Assembly: GCA_022495005.1 (NCBI GenBank)
Contig: JAGYXB010001050.1
Coordinates: 744,001-808,000, forward strand
DNA from: Rhyacophila brunnea
Taxonomy: Eukaryota; Arthropoda; Insecta; Trichoptera; Rhyacophilidae
Length of the DNA: 64,000 nucleotides
Direction: 5' to 3'
The notes below the pieces were generated by a model. It had not been told where the DNA came from. It was given only the letters and a program-made list of their open reading frames with translations, and searched no databases. Made by a program: the position numbers and the translations under genes. This document shows positions 27,498-39,128 of this stretch, one piece after another. Position 1 is the first letter of the stretch; every line of letters begins with the position of its first letter.

Positions 27498-27861
27498 TTA
27501 AATCAACGATTAAGATCAATTTTAACCTTAGAACTGGCATACAACTGGAATAATAACAGAATCATTATGTTATTATAGTAATAATAATATGTATTATATA
27601 CATTTAAAAACAACATAACTAATAATCTATACGATACTTAGTTGCTATCTTTCTTAACTGTCCACAAAAGCATGTAATAATCAAACAAAGAATAAAACTT
27701 AATAGTTAATAATTTAACTGTACCTACCTTATATTATAAATATCATTTTACAGTCAGTTATTAATATTCCTTTGTAAGTATAGAATAATTGTAGAGACTC
27801 TCAACAGGTTTACTTTGTTTAAACAGTTTGCGATTAAAAAGTGCAAGTGTAAAATTATTAC

Positions 27862-27919
27862 CTGGTATAGACGTTCCCACGGCATTGTACTCGCAGTCAG
27901 CTTTCCTAGCGTGATGCAT
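27862..27919 (-). CDS. SLC17-family MFS transporter, coding exon 1 (start codon)
   Basis: On the minus strand ATG at 27,919 opens 19 codons plus one base, then a GTAATA donor. The peptide is MHHARKADCEYNAVGTSIP, a hydrophilic cytosolic N-tail as expected before TM1 in SLC17 proteins. The leftover G joins AC of exon 2 to give Asp, so the reading frame runs straight into LRLGTRHIQ. This phase match across 14.7 kb is the main evidence. The context AAAG before ATG has A at -3, acceptable for insects. Upstream sequence looks like 5' UTR continuous toward about 28,250. The gene name cannot be fixed: insect genomes have many SLC17 paralogues, often labelled putative inorganic phosphate cotransporter. 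Confidence 0.75.
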
Positions 27920-28260
27920 CTTTAGACTTATCCTATTATTTATTAGTATTAAATATTTATTTTATATCGCGTGACGATAATCAATCAAATTGTAGTCTTA
28001 TTATTAATGTATTTTTATAAGGTACACTTGTTACGTCGTTATTATTTTCTTAAAAATTAATAGGATTCTGGTTTCAATCACTTTTGGTATAATAATTCTT
28101 CGGCAGATTTTCTTCACCTCAAGTGGCAAGTATTCAACAAAAAACTATCCCCTATCGAGCGAAGTAATTCTTTCCGAATTGAAATCACAAAATTCTTTTG
28201 TTTTAACTATTTCAGACACGCTTTCGACGCGTCCTCGTTTAGACCGACGACAGTAGCAGC
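27920..28260 (-). promoter_or_regulatory. Likely 5' UTR and promoter-proximal DNA of SLC17 gene
   Basis: No acceptor is evident immediately before the start codon, so the 5' UTR may run unbroken upstream. The part at 28,190-28,260 has several CpG (cgacgcg, accgacgac) in otherwise AT-rich DNA, a plausible transcription start area. No TATA box or initiator is convincing. This is inference from position and composition. Confidence 0.3.
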
Positions 28261-28529
28261 AGAAAAACGATAAAGTATTCACAAAACATTTGCGAATGCA
28301 ATCATTAATTTCACAGACATCAAAAAATTATTACATAAATCAAGCAAAGAACTTTATTTATTTAACCCCTGCTTTTTTAGAGCAGTAGGGTGACTTTTGA
28401 CAGACCAAAACAAACTTTTGTTTTACTTGTAAGCACCACTGTAGTTAAAAAAAATACTTTACAAGTGTTGGCTTGTTTGTTAATTTTGTGTTTATTTTTG
28501 GTTTATCGTCCAGGATTATTTTAAGTCAC

Positions 28530-28720
28530 CGGCTATGCACAGGGGTATTCCGACGTGTTATGAGAGAGGCGTGCAATCGACTGACACCATCCGCGGTGCA
28601 CAGGTATTGATATAAGCGACGTTGGACCTGAGGTGGACCGGTTCTGCAGCGGCGGTAAAGGCGCTCGACGTCTACTGGCCGGAAAATCTTTGATAAGAGT
28701 TAATACCCCGCGAATGATTC
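28530..28720. other. CpG-rich island-like block
   Basis: About 190 bases with many CpG (for example accatccgcggtgcac and gcagcggcggtaaaggcg) in AT-rich surroundings. No ORF with motifs. It could be upstream promoter DNA of the SLC17 gene or part of an unrelated repeat. Confidence 0.3.
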
Positions 28721-28966
28721 ACACTAGACTCTTTGGACACTGCAAACTAAAAATAGAATGGTTTTTTCCGCCGTGCGTTATATTGGATTGATGGATTGGC
28801 TCTTGCGGTGGATTATTGCATAGTTGTTTGGGGGTTTCTTTCCGGAGGTGTTTTTATTTTAACGGGTTATTTCGATGTAGGTTTCAGTTACAACACTAAA
28901 CTTGTGTAATATATTAGTAGTAGATTGTATAATAAATAAAAAGTATACTTTAATAATAAATTATTT

Positions 28967-29210
28967 AAGGCCATGCATTAGTTGAGGCACGGTCTAAAAA
29001 GATCGTCGCTAGGCGATGCGCGGATTGCGGGTGGCGGGTGAAAATGACGCCTGTCAAACGAAATATTAATTGTCATATAAATCCAACATACGTCCATTTT
29101 ATGTTCTGTTTATTGTTCTATTAGTAACAATAATAATATATTCATTGACATGTTTTCTTTTTAAAGTAAATGGGTAACGTTTTTAGTCATCTTTACACGA
29201 TTTTAGAATT
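28967..29210 (+). repeat. Dispersed repeat G, copy 1
   Basis: Shares ordered landmarks with 30,874-31,108: ggcacggtctaaaaagat, gctaggcgatgcg, attcattgacatgttttc, tttttaaagta and tttagtcatcttt. No coding content is seen. Confidence 0.8.
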
Positions 29211-29356
29211 AATTGACCCGTCGCCATCACGCAGCAAAGTGACGTGTTCCTGGGTCAACATTCTCTCAGTGAATGGCAGCGAGTCCAAAATTTCGTCGCG
29301 CGTACAGTTGAAAATTATTTGGCGTTTCACTGATGCGTCACCTTAAGAGCGAAATG

Positions 29357-29580
29357 ATACTAGTGGTATTTTTCGTCCGTCCCCTAGATTTCGAGGTATT
29401 TGGAGCCCTTGTTTGTAGTGTGTGTGTCGTGCAGGCATGGCCGCCACAAGGGTGGCTGATAGGGGCTAGCCTGGGGCCCGAGGTTAGATGGGGCCCAGTG
29501 TGACGGGTCGAACAGATAAGTGAGATAAACACACATCACAAGTTTTCATGAACAGTAAAAAAATGTCGCCTGCGGTGCTA
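29357..29580 (-). mobile_element. 224-bp GC-richer repeat, second copy beside mariner 2
   Basis: Bounded by TA at both ends (tactagtgg on the left, cggtgcta on the right). It is nearly identical, in reverse complement, to the block between the two mariner tails at 60,348-60,569. It contains ggggcccgaggttag and ggcatggccgccacaag. No clear terminal inverted repeats and no ORF of note. The class is unknown. TA at both ends in both places suggests a Tc1/mariner-type non-autonomous element. Confidence 0.75.
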
Positions 29581-30873
29581 TTTTATTTCAAGAGGAGTAT
29601 TTGTATCATACAATTTTTGATTATTGATTAGTATCGATACTCGACAACTCCATAATTCAAGTGGATATGTTGATTAACATAAAAAATCGCTAAAATACAT
29701 TGAATGCTCTTAATTTTACCTAGAACACCTTTTGGAAAACGCTAATATAGACCGTCATACTGCCTATAACCTTAATGATAGGTAGGGGGCCCGCTTCAGG
29801 ATGTGGCAGGGCACCTTGCTAGTATCGCTAGTATCCTTCCACTGTTTGTTTTGGTGGGGTGATCCTTGGAGACATTTGGACCACAGGGACCCCCGCTTTA
29901 AATACCACGGCTGAGATCAGTCGTTGCTTGACTGATAAAACAGATGAGTCACATTCAACTGAGTACCTGCAAATAAGCATAGAAATCCAAAGCTGCCTAG
30001 TCGCGGTTTTAGTTAGGTACTCTTAACGTATCCACCAGACTAGAGGAGATATTTTATATACATGGGGAGAAATGGGATATTATTTATTTTATCTATATTT
30101 CCCACATCTCATTTTATATAATTTCCTCACTGTAATTTTATTTATAAATGTTAGGTATAGATTAATTTCACACGTATTTATCTACGAAATATAAAGTGTC
30201 TGTGTTTTTATTGAAAATAATAAATAAAATTTTGATGAAGTTTTAATGTTATTTATATTTAATTAGTCACAATATGTACCGAACTGAATTATAAATATCT
30301 TTTTAATGTTTTCATATGTATATTTTAATTAAGATTTAGATTAATTACATTCCTAATTTAAATAATACCAAATAAAAAATGAGTGATCTTTTCTCTTTGC
30401 TATAAATAGATTGATGTTTAAACTAAAACAATTTGGTTTAACCAAGTTTTTGTTTCTTGAGTATATAAAAAACCTGAACATTATATTTAATCTGATATGC
30501 CATTATGACGTCTGCTATATAAATTCGTGATCTCGCGTTGTGAATAGACAAGTATGTGCTCGAGGAAAAACGTGGGTTCAATTATTAAAACAAATAGACT
30601 CACCTTTTCAAACGTAGACTTTTAGTCATCATAATTACGAAAAAGAGGAAAACTATTCCTTTTCTTCTTCTTCTTCGTTGAATCATGTCTTAAATAGTTA
30701 CAAAGTACTAGTCCAGAAATAAGCAAAGGCCACGCCATGTTGTCCAGCTTATAACGGGTGTGTCTAACTTCAGATAAGCTGTGATTCTCTATCCAGCATT
30801 TAAACTAGCAGTGTCCTACATTCCACAGCACCCTCACATTATCATTCCTTAACTTGAAGAGACTAATGTCATT
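29581..30873. other. Non-coding DNA
   Basis: A GC-richer block near 29,790-29,910 (aggtagggggcccgcttc) is not recognised. The rest is AT-rich with a short CTT run at 30,662-30,675. Confidence 0.4.
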
Positions 30874-31108
30874 AAGGCTATACCTCAGCTGAGGCATGGT
30901 CTAAAAAGATTGTGACTAGGCGGTGCGAGGATTGTGCAAATGACGCGAGCCGAACGAAATATAATTTGTCATAAAAATTCAACATGCGTCCTTTTAATGT
31001 TATATTTATTATTATATTCGTAATATTAATAGTATGTTCATTGACATGTTTTCTTTTTAAAGTACATGCGGAACGTTTTTTAGTCATCTTTGCACGATTT
31101 AAGAATAT
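30874..31108 (+). repeat. Dispersed repeat G, copy 2
   Basis: Same orientation as 28,967-29,210 and about 1.9 kb away, with moderate divergence. The short minus-strand open frame here falls wholly inside the repeat and is not a gene. Confidence 0.8.
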
Positions 31109-31150
31109 ATTCCACACATATATAATGAGCTGAGTAAACGTTGTATTAGA

Positions 31151-31246
31151 ATTTTAAGAATTTAAAAAACAACGTTCACCTAAACTCGTCCTCACGTAGG
31201 TAAAAAATATCAATAAACGAAACGATTTGGTTGAACATGGCTACTT
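31151..31246 (-). repeat. Dispersed repeat F, minus copy
   Basis: The reverse complement of 32,840-32,928 matches: ttcacctaaactcgtcctca against tccacctaaactcatcctca, then tatcaa and atttggttgaacat. A third copy is at 63,590-63,729. Confidence 0.75.
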
Positions 31247-31460
31247 CTTGGCAGTTCCCTCATGGCTGAGGATCGTGACCACCTTGAAATTGAGCTACCA
31301 AAACTTCCCATCCCTCTCAATCTTCTGCTTCTCTCAGGGCAGAGTGAATGCTGCCCTCAGTCAGCTCAATCACTACTTCGCCTTCCCTGGAGGCTACCCA
31401 AAATCACCAGTCTCTCTAGGTTACCCGACCCGCGCCAAACAAAGTACATAAAAAACTACA
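31247..31460. other. GC-richer block with two overlapping open frames
   Basis: About 200 bases have much higher GC than their surroundings, open in two plus frames (frames beginning at 31,227 and 31,262). The peptides have no motifs I know. The composition and sharp edges next to repeat F suggest a repeat or captured sequence rather than a resident gene. Confidence 0.35.
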
Positions 31461-32319
31461 GAATGCATCTCAGATGTATTGTTGTGAGCCGTTCCTTTGT
31501 CTGCAGGACTATTTCCCTCCCAATTGGCATCATGAATAGCAGGTTAGTTTTACACTGTATGAGGGAATGAGTGAAATTGATGTATTGGAGGGTTAATATA
31601 TTATATTCAGATGGTTGCGTTTGGATGTGTGATGTGATATTATATGGGTCTCTATTAAGAAAACACGCGTGGGTATTTATATCGTTTTATATTTTGTATA
31701 AAGCAAAGTTATTACATCTAGTGATGATTACATGGCCGGAGATCATGAAAGTATATTAATCTATGATTTACACGTACAGATTTATAATGATGCTTTTAAC
31801 TTGGATATTTTAAGGAAAGAACGATCATCTCGTAACGTCTAAATTTATGAAGCTCTCTTTGACAACTGTATCGTTTTTGTCTATGCTCTGAAAATGAGCG
31901 TAGTAGAGTTGGGTAAAACCTCTACAGATGTTGATAAAGTAATACATTTCACATTTAAGAAATAAAGTCAAAATCAAAATATTCTTTTGGTTTTCCGGAA
32001 ATTTAGTGATATTAGTCGTATCTCTCTTTTCTTTACATTGGAATGCATGATATATTTTATAATGTGTATATTATAATAAAAGCATATTAATTTTTCTGAC
32101 GCTTGACTTGATTTTTAGAGTCTAGGATTCACGCCCACGGCATAAGTTAACCGAAAAACACTAAGAAAATTAAGTTAATATTTAGAAATGTCGAGTAAAC
32201 CACAAAACTTGGCTGACATGTTAAATTAAGATTGTGAGTAATGAATTTATTTAGATAAACCGCAATTATTCGTTCACGATGACACATCTCACTTCCTAAA
32301 TAGTATTTTATTATAATCT

Positions 32320-32395
32320 GGGGTCAATACTCTGCTGGATGAAGGCCTCCCCTAGCTCCCTATACTCTTCTTGGTATCTAGTTCTTCGCTGCTAT
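32320..32395 (-). pseudogene. LINE ORF2 C-terminal tail remnant
   Basis: The minus strand reads TRYQEEYRELGEAFIQQSID, matching the LINE ending seen at 39,129-39,370 (the GEAYVQQW-type tail). It is only about 25 codons, with no further context. Confidence 0.6.
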
Positions 32396-32454
32396 GTACA
32401 TCAACCGAAGTTTATGAGTTAGTCTATACAGCGGGCCTTGTGATCGTTTAGTGC

Positions 32455-32660
32455 CTTTTAGGTACCAGCGGTTACTATGCCAGCCTATGGCTTTGTGGAT
32501 ACCGGATTCGAATCCCGGGTCAGGAAAAGTCACATGTTGTTTTTCGACGTGTCTTCAGACCAGAGTAATTATCTAATAGGTTGAGCAAGTGACTTCCACT
32601 CTGTGGAGATTTGTATGATATCCTAGGATCGGACATGCTGAAATAACCGAAAATAATCAC
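32455..32660 (+). mobile_element. SINE family A copy
   Basis: tRNA-like head with good B-box (ggattcgaatcccgggtc), followed by agtcacatgttgtttttc, ctaataggttgagcaagtg and actctgtggag, then aggatcggacatgct. This is the same order as the minus copies at 39.5 and 52.3 kb, with part of the middle missing. Confidence 0.8.
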
Positions 32661-32800
32661 ATTTTCATATCGTTATTTTTATCACTTTTTTCGACTTATA
32701 AGTACGAGGTATAAATGAGAACTCTGCCATTCTGGGCAGTGTTGACTTGCGTGTCCCGGATAACTATCTTAGAAATAGAGAACACCAGTTGTTTATTCTC

Positions 32801-32928
32801 CCAAGGTGCAGAACCAACCTGCCACTGGTAATACTAATTAGGAGGGCGATAACTATGTTCAACCAAATTGATATATTCCACTTCGTGAGGATGAGTTTAG
32901 GTGGACGCTATTTTATAAATTCTTAAAA
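32801..32928 (+). repeat. Dispersed repeat F, plus copy
   Basis: Contains gtgcagaaccaacctgccac, tggtaatactaattagga, ttgatatattccactt and tttataaattctta. Matches 63,590-63,729 directly and 31,151-31,246 in inverse. Confidence 0.8.
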
Positions 32929-35286
32929 AAATAGCGTCTCCTTGCAAACTCGGTGTATGAACTTCTTTAGATGTATAATTGTATTTTCACTGCTTTTGTA
33001 TGGTAATATTATGTTCTCTTTTTATATTTTCATTTTTATCCCTTTTATTACTTTTTTTCTCTTCTTTATAATAATGTTTCATGTCATATTGTGAATGTCT
33101 TAAACTTATAATGTAATGTTACAATATGTTAAAAAATAGATTGAATTGAATCAATATAACAATCGGTTTTTGTGTTATATAAGTACCTATTATATTATTA
33201 TAAATTTCGTTTAGCCCAGACATACGGATATAGCTGTACTCCTTTGGAGAAAATTCTGAGTAAACGTTTAATTAATAATCCGGAAAATTCATGTCTCATC
33301 TATTTAACTAAGGAAATTACTTTTGACATTTTCATTTTTTTTAATATCTCTACTATGACTAATATTTAGTTTTCAAATATTTTTGAAAATATTTTTAATA
33401 ATATTATACTAAATCTTTCAATATTTTCTTTTACTCATTAGGTATGTTTACTATATGGCTGATACATATACGTATCTATCGATAAATTATTTTTTAAGAC
33501 ATTAAACTATTGGTTTTTACAATATTATTGTGGTTTTGTTCTTTTACTGTAGCAATTTATTGTATAAACGAGAGTTAAGTGTATTCTTTTGCGCATTTTA
33601 TTGATAAGTACATATTATATTTCTCAAAAACTATCCTTAAATCAATTAGAATAGGATATTACATAAAAAAAATATTTTAATTACACAAATTAAACCATTG
33701 AATATTAATTTTGAAACGGTTGCATTATACATGAACAATTTATGATTAATGTGACATCCAACTTATTGTTTTTGACGTCAGAATATATGCAATACAAAAT
33801 TTTTAGTAATTTTAAACAATAGCAAACTTTTCCTTATTTATAAAAATAAAATTAATATGTTGGTAAATATAATATAATATGCTTATAATAAAAATGACTC
33901 GCAAGTAAAAACTAATGACTAATAATTATTTTCAATATCGTCGCAATAAAATGCGCGATTTTAAAAATATCTATATTTATTTTATAATTAATAAAAATCG
34001 ATTGACATAACTCCTTTGTACCCTTTGCCAAATGCTTTGTGACCGTAGCTAATGTCCAATTACTTGATAAATTTGATGACAGCAAAAAAACTCATTATGA
34101 CTTGGGTGTCAGTAAGTTATAGTGGTGTCAATTGGAATATCGCGAACCGGTTGATAATGATCACGTGAAGGTTTGCAAACTTGCTATGATGTAGACATTG
34201 TGGATGTTTGTATTAAGAGGTTCATTGGGTTTCGAGCGTGAATCATGCTGGTAAGTAAAATGTATACGTTGTTTTTCATGTAAAGTAAATTTAAAATTAA
34301 GGACATTGAGAAATGTCTAACAATTTAATCTTCATAACAATATTCAGAAGAATACTTTCATTTGCTTTAATCTTGTAGCAAAAATAGTAATTTCAAAATC
34401 TATGTCACGTCATGTTCAATTTCACTTCAACTTTTTATATCTGATTTTAATACTGAGTAGTTTAGCGCATGCTTTAGGTTGAAAGCGTGTTACGCACCGC
34501 GTAGACTACTTATACTTGTACGTCAAATAGTTTTCAATTTTTCACGGTAAGCTGTGTTGTCATATTTTTGAAGCTACGTGCGCTAACTCTTTCATGCGAT
34601 ACGTTCATAGAGCGAACAAAAAAATACTTATAATGTAGACAGGGCTAAGATGTAGAAGAGAAATTTTATTCTACGTAGATATACAAAGATAACTAAGTTT
34701 AATGTTTAATTAACTTCATATTATTACATGTTGGGGATGTATTTGTAGATATTATATTGATAGTTGTTCTCTAAAAATGTTCTACTTACCTACTAGTGTT
34801 ACAAGTATATACAACAAAGTAGTATTATTTAATTTTTTTATATTGCGTTAACTGTCATTGTCACTCTGAGGCGGACGTAACCGGTCCAGATTTATTTATT
34901 AAAAGTGGAAAAAATACTAAAAAAAAAATTGCGTTTTATTACAATAATTTATTAATATTATTTTAATGCTTAAAATTAACAGTACCTACATAAATAATAT
35001 GTAACCGAAACAAGATATCAAAAGTAGGCCATATTTTTATTTTCGATTTATAAGCCGGGACGCACATACAAACAACTGTCGACTGCAATGCATTAAATTT
35101 GTAAAATGTCTAACATCCATTTCTCGTAAAAACACAAATCTGTTAATACATTCTTCATATTATGGCCATGTGATTTAATGTATTGTAAATCTATACCCCA
35201 CTACCCATTTTATATAATCTGAGCTAAGCAACTTATTTCACATATTATATGAAACTGTCGTATTTTAAAGTGAATCTTGAGTCTGT
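32929..35286. other. AT-rich DNA, nothing recognised
   Basis: No motif-bearing open frame on either strand. A fragment like the SINE A 3' half (catccatttctcgtaaaaac) appears at about 35,113-35,140. Confidence 0.45.
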
Positions 35287-35330
35287 ACACGTGCATGGAT
35301 TTACTACCAGCAATAGCGTGTAAATTAAAC
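35287..35330 (+). repeat. Fragment of dispersed repeat (pair with 3,419)
   Basis: Reads acgtgcatggatttactacc then gcgtgtaaattaaac, almost as at 3,419-3,462. Confidence 0.6.
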
Positions 35331-35869
35331 AATCGCGATAACTGTTTACACTCAAAAATGCTAGCGTCAGCCAAAGACGTTGGTTATTGTTTCATGAAGG
35401 TGTAATTCGTATTTTTTTTTATCAGGTTCAACACTATCGTTCTATCGATATCGCGCAAGTTGCAACTATCGCTTGAAAATTCAGAAACTGCTGAATTTTT
35501 TTGATGCATGCACTGCATCCAAGTCTTGTAACTTGCACGATAATACTTGTTTTATAATTATGATCGCGATTAAACATAATGCCGGGCACGTGTAAACGTG
35601 TTTTACTTTGTAAAATTTTGACAACATCAAAGCGTACATTTATGGGTTTGACGTAAGCCTGATCCAGATGATGCTTTCATGGTGCGAATTTCGTTTGAAT
35701 TTTTGTATATTATATTATATTTTGTATTTTGTATTTGTATATGTTATATTTGTTTTATGAAAAATGATTGTGAGTCATTCGTTAAATTTAATAAGGTTTT
35801 GTTTGAACCCAAACATGTATAGAAAATATTGAAATACCATAATATTATGTTATATTTTATTAGTTACCT

Positions 35870-36054
35870 ACGGCTCTATTGGTGCAGTGCATAAGGCTCT
35901 GGCCTTTATATCCGGGAGCTCCGGGTTCGACCCCGGTGAGGTCAAAATATATTTACATAATCTAATATGTAAGTTCTTCAAGCCTAGAAGTTTTGCCACT
36001 GTAATTGGGCTTCACATCCTGTTCTGGTGTTTAACAAAGAAACAAAAAAAAATA
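35870..36054 (+). mobile_element. SINE family B, best-preserved copy
   Basis: Head resembles a tRNA: an A-box-like tattggtgcagtgcataagg is followed by B-box ggttcgacc at 35,924-35,932. The body has gtaagttcttcaagcctag and actgtaattgggcttcac, and the tail is A-rich near 36,045. RNA polymerase III promoter boxes are therefore present. The plus open frame here is not a gene. Confidence 0.85.
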
Positions 36055-36709
36055 GCATCTCATGGATTTGTAAGCAGAGAATTTTACTCACTACTTACTA
36101 CTTACGATCCTTATGTTTGGCTATTTTTTAAATTTAGAACCGATTGTTAGAAAAATAGATTGACATCCCTGGGTGAGCTTAGGTAGGTACTTACTCAGTT
36201 AAAGCTATACGGCTGAAAAATTAGAAACTCCGACCTTTCGTTTAGTTTTGGAGGCCATTGTCACAATCATCCGAATACAAATTTACTGTGCCACTTTACA
36301 TAATATCGTAAAATATTTTGTATTTTGTAAAAAAAATACGTACCACACAGATTACGTGAGATGCCATGGTTGTCTTTTTGATTCAGTCTTAATTGAAAGA
36401 GTTCAGTGAAACGTGAACGAGGAAATTTGTTACTAAACGGTGTCAATAAATATTATTGTTATGTAGCAGTACCAAGGTGAATATTGCAGGTATTGATTTT
36501 AATTATATATAATCATAATACAGTTATAGTAAAAATAAAAATAATCAAATAAAACACTTTACCCAAAAAGTAAAAGATATTATTAAAAAGCAAAATCAAA
36601 AAGAAAATCAAATCAAATAACAGGTGACTGTGAAACCTGGTACCAAGATACAGGCTGAAGTCCCGTCGGGTGTAATTTGTCGGGTGTTGCATATTACCCC
36701 TTGGATGGT

Positions 36710-36838
36710 ATTTTGCAGCAATCCGATTAGCTTGAAGAACAGGCGGGCCAGGTTGAAATTATCTTGAGACTCCGTGGCAGGTCCAACGTCATTTAAGGTG
36801 CCTTATTTTACTACCGTAAAGCAGCATCATCGAAATGC
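36710..36838 (-). pseudogene. LINE ORF2 fragment related to 22.0-22.5 kb
   Basis: On the minus strand, tgctttacggtagt, gacgttggacctg, aagataatttcaacctgg and cctgttcttcaagctaat align in order with 22,170-22,435 (tgctttacggtagc, gacgtttgacctgg, gaagataacctcaacctgg, cctattcttcaagcc). Internal pieces are deleted. Confidence 0.65.
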
Positions 36839-39128
36839 ATGCGTTGATTGCATTTTGATTGCACCGAGTATAATCGTAAGTTCCAGACATTCCGCTGACG
36901 AAAGAGTAGATCTTTTCCCATTTATGTATGATTAATCAAAAAAAATAATAGTAATAAAGTTAATTATTACTCTCCAGCAAGCCAGTAAACGTATGGATAT
37001 GTATTGGGTATGCAAGGGAAACTATGACCAATACAAAGACTGATTGCAAGATACAGTCAAATGTCAATGTGCTGGATTTAAACACGCACTGTAATTAATT
37101 CATATTATGTGAATTTGACCCAGTGATGTTATGTGGGATATATATTGTCATAAGAAGATTTGCATTTTACCGGGGATTTATTATTCTCAGCAAAATACCT
37201 ATTATTGTATAATTTTGACTTAGCTGCATTTTTAAATGATCAATATGGTGATCATTTTGATAAGCATGCAATAGGTCAAATTTGCGTGGTTGTAACCACA
37301 CAAATTTGTCATTATAAAAAAAATGTTTTAATAAGCTATCAAATAAAAAATGTTTCTGTGACGTATGTAGCCAATATTCATGATTAATTTTAAATGACTA
37401 GGTACTGATATTGCACACTAATATAACGTAGGCGTTACTTATCAATTATCGTCGTTAAAGATAGACATATTTTAAAACATTTTCACTGCCACCCAATTTT
37501 TACTAGGTGGACACTTGTCTTGAAGGCCAGCTTTAAAATAAATCCCACAAAACATATGAAATAGGAACAGAATGATAAATATTTGTAAAAACTTACCAAA
37601 TCAACAATGTTTCTCGAGTTTATCGTGAATATTTTGACACTAAAATGATAAATATTTCTTAGAAAACACAAACAGTTTATTCAGAAGCTATGACGTTTAC
37701 AACAACGCACGAGTTAAATCGTCCATGGCCTGACGCGACATACATGCTTTGACGAGTTAATTCGGCTCTGCCAGTGATCAGGTTAAACGACTAAATTGTT
37801 TTAAAAACGCAAAACAGTAAATTCAAAACAGTAAAATCAGTTGATGAGTTTGGCTACCTCGAATCTAAGAGCAACCAGATTTAAAAAAATAAGTGTCTCA
37901 AATCCTCCAGATTATCAAGAAAGAGGATCGTCACAGTTGAGAGACGATGTCATGTATTGATAGTAAAATATTTCTACCTATCTTTTCAAGTGATTCATCT
38001 TTATTTGGTAGTAATTCATGATAATTTATAAATTCATTAACACTTCGTTTTTATGTTTAGGCGTATTTGAAAGAAATTATTTCTGGTAAATTGTACGTAG
38101 GTATACCTATACGTAATGGCAGTGAACATTTATTCATATTACAGATGGCAGAATCGCGGTGACACATAATGACAATTTATAGTCCAGAATTTCTCCGTGC
38201 GGTAATTTGTCCGCATTTAAAAAAAACACATGTAGGTATCCGTATAAAATACAATAATATCGTATATTTATATAAAATTTATATAGATTAAATGTTATGA
38301 AATTGAATTAATATTGAAACGAAACAAATATAAGTATACAATACTATTTTTTTTTTTTTTTTTTTTTTTACGGTGAACATTACAAATTATGAATTTAAGA
38401 CGTTCACAACATGTCATTTAGAAGAATTAAATATATGCAGTATCACAAAAACAGTATGAAAAGTAAAGTAAAAGATACACAAATTATAAAAATTATAAAG
38501 CACGGAAGCACACCGACTGAGCTAAGTGAACCATATTTTAAGACTTTATAAAATGTGGAGGGTTGAAGCACTGACCGTTTTTGAGATCCTCCACAATACA
38601 AATAAAATAAAAACATAAAGTCCAAATACTAACGTACCTAGTAGAAATGTCAATGAATCTTTTTTCCTAGAATCCTATGTTGTAACTAAAAACACTTATT
38701 ATTGAAGGTGATCGTGATAACACATAATAACATTAATTTATAATCACAAATGCAAAAGATCGACGTGAATGAAGAAATCTGCTGATCTAAAATCTGACAT
38801 AGTAATATTTTTTTGAATAATAAAACAAATACACGTTAAACAAGTAAGAAGATAGCATCTGTCCGTTTTTATTTATTTTACAGCTATTGTAATTAAATTT
38901 ATAATCAATCACATACTAAAATCTCATTATATCCTAGCCAGACAGTTTCGCACTGCAAGGATGTGAAATGCAATAACTTCTCATACAATATATTATAATA
39001 TAATTTTAAATTCTTCGCAGCGAAACTCCTTATAATACAACCGAACAGTGAGATGTTAACTACTATCATGATTATTAATAATTAGTGGTTGTTTACAGGC
39101 ACATTCAACTAGTGTAGATAGGTAAGTC
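36839..39128. other. AT-rich DNA, mostly unrecognised
   Basis: Apart from the hairpin at 37,277-37,308 and a poly-T run at 38,346-38,369, nothing is recognised. Confidence 0.4.
37277..37308. other. Strong short hairpin
   Basis: CAAATTTGCGTGGTT is followed after two bases by AACCACACAAATTTG, a 15-bp stem with one mismatch and a two-base loop (cruciform-capable). Confidence 0.8.

Larger units (their letters stand above)
13175..27861 (-). other. Intron 1 of the SLC17 gene (14.7 kb)
   Basis: Spans from the exon 1 donor (GTAATA on minus) to the exon 2 acceptor. It is AT-rich throughout. Recognisable content: a trinucleotide repeat (15,443-15,475), a SINE A copy (20,040-20,215), LINE 3' remains (21,995-22,465), a palindromic MITE (26,565-26,802), poly-T runs near 20,464-20,489 and 24,151-24,167, and a TA microsatellite (27,459-27,491). 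I see no further exons. The stretches 13.2-15.4, 15.5-20.0 and 22.5-26.5 kb hold nothing I recognise. Confidence 0.75.

Noticed and set aside
35881..35945. True tRNA gene
   Set aside because: A- and B-boxes exist, but the sequence continues into a repeated body and A-rich tail. It is a SINE head. The heads at 39.7, 42.8, 50.3 and 52.5 kb were rejected for the same reason.
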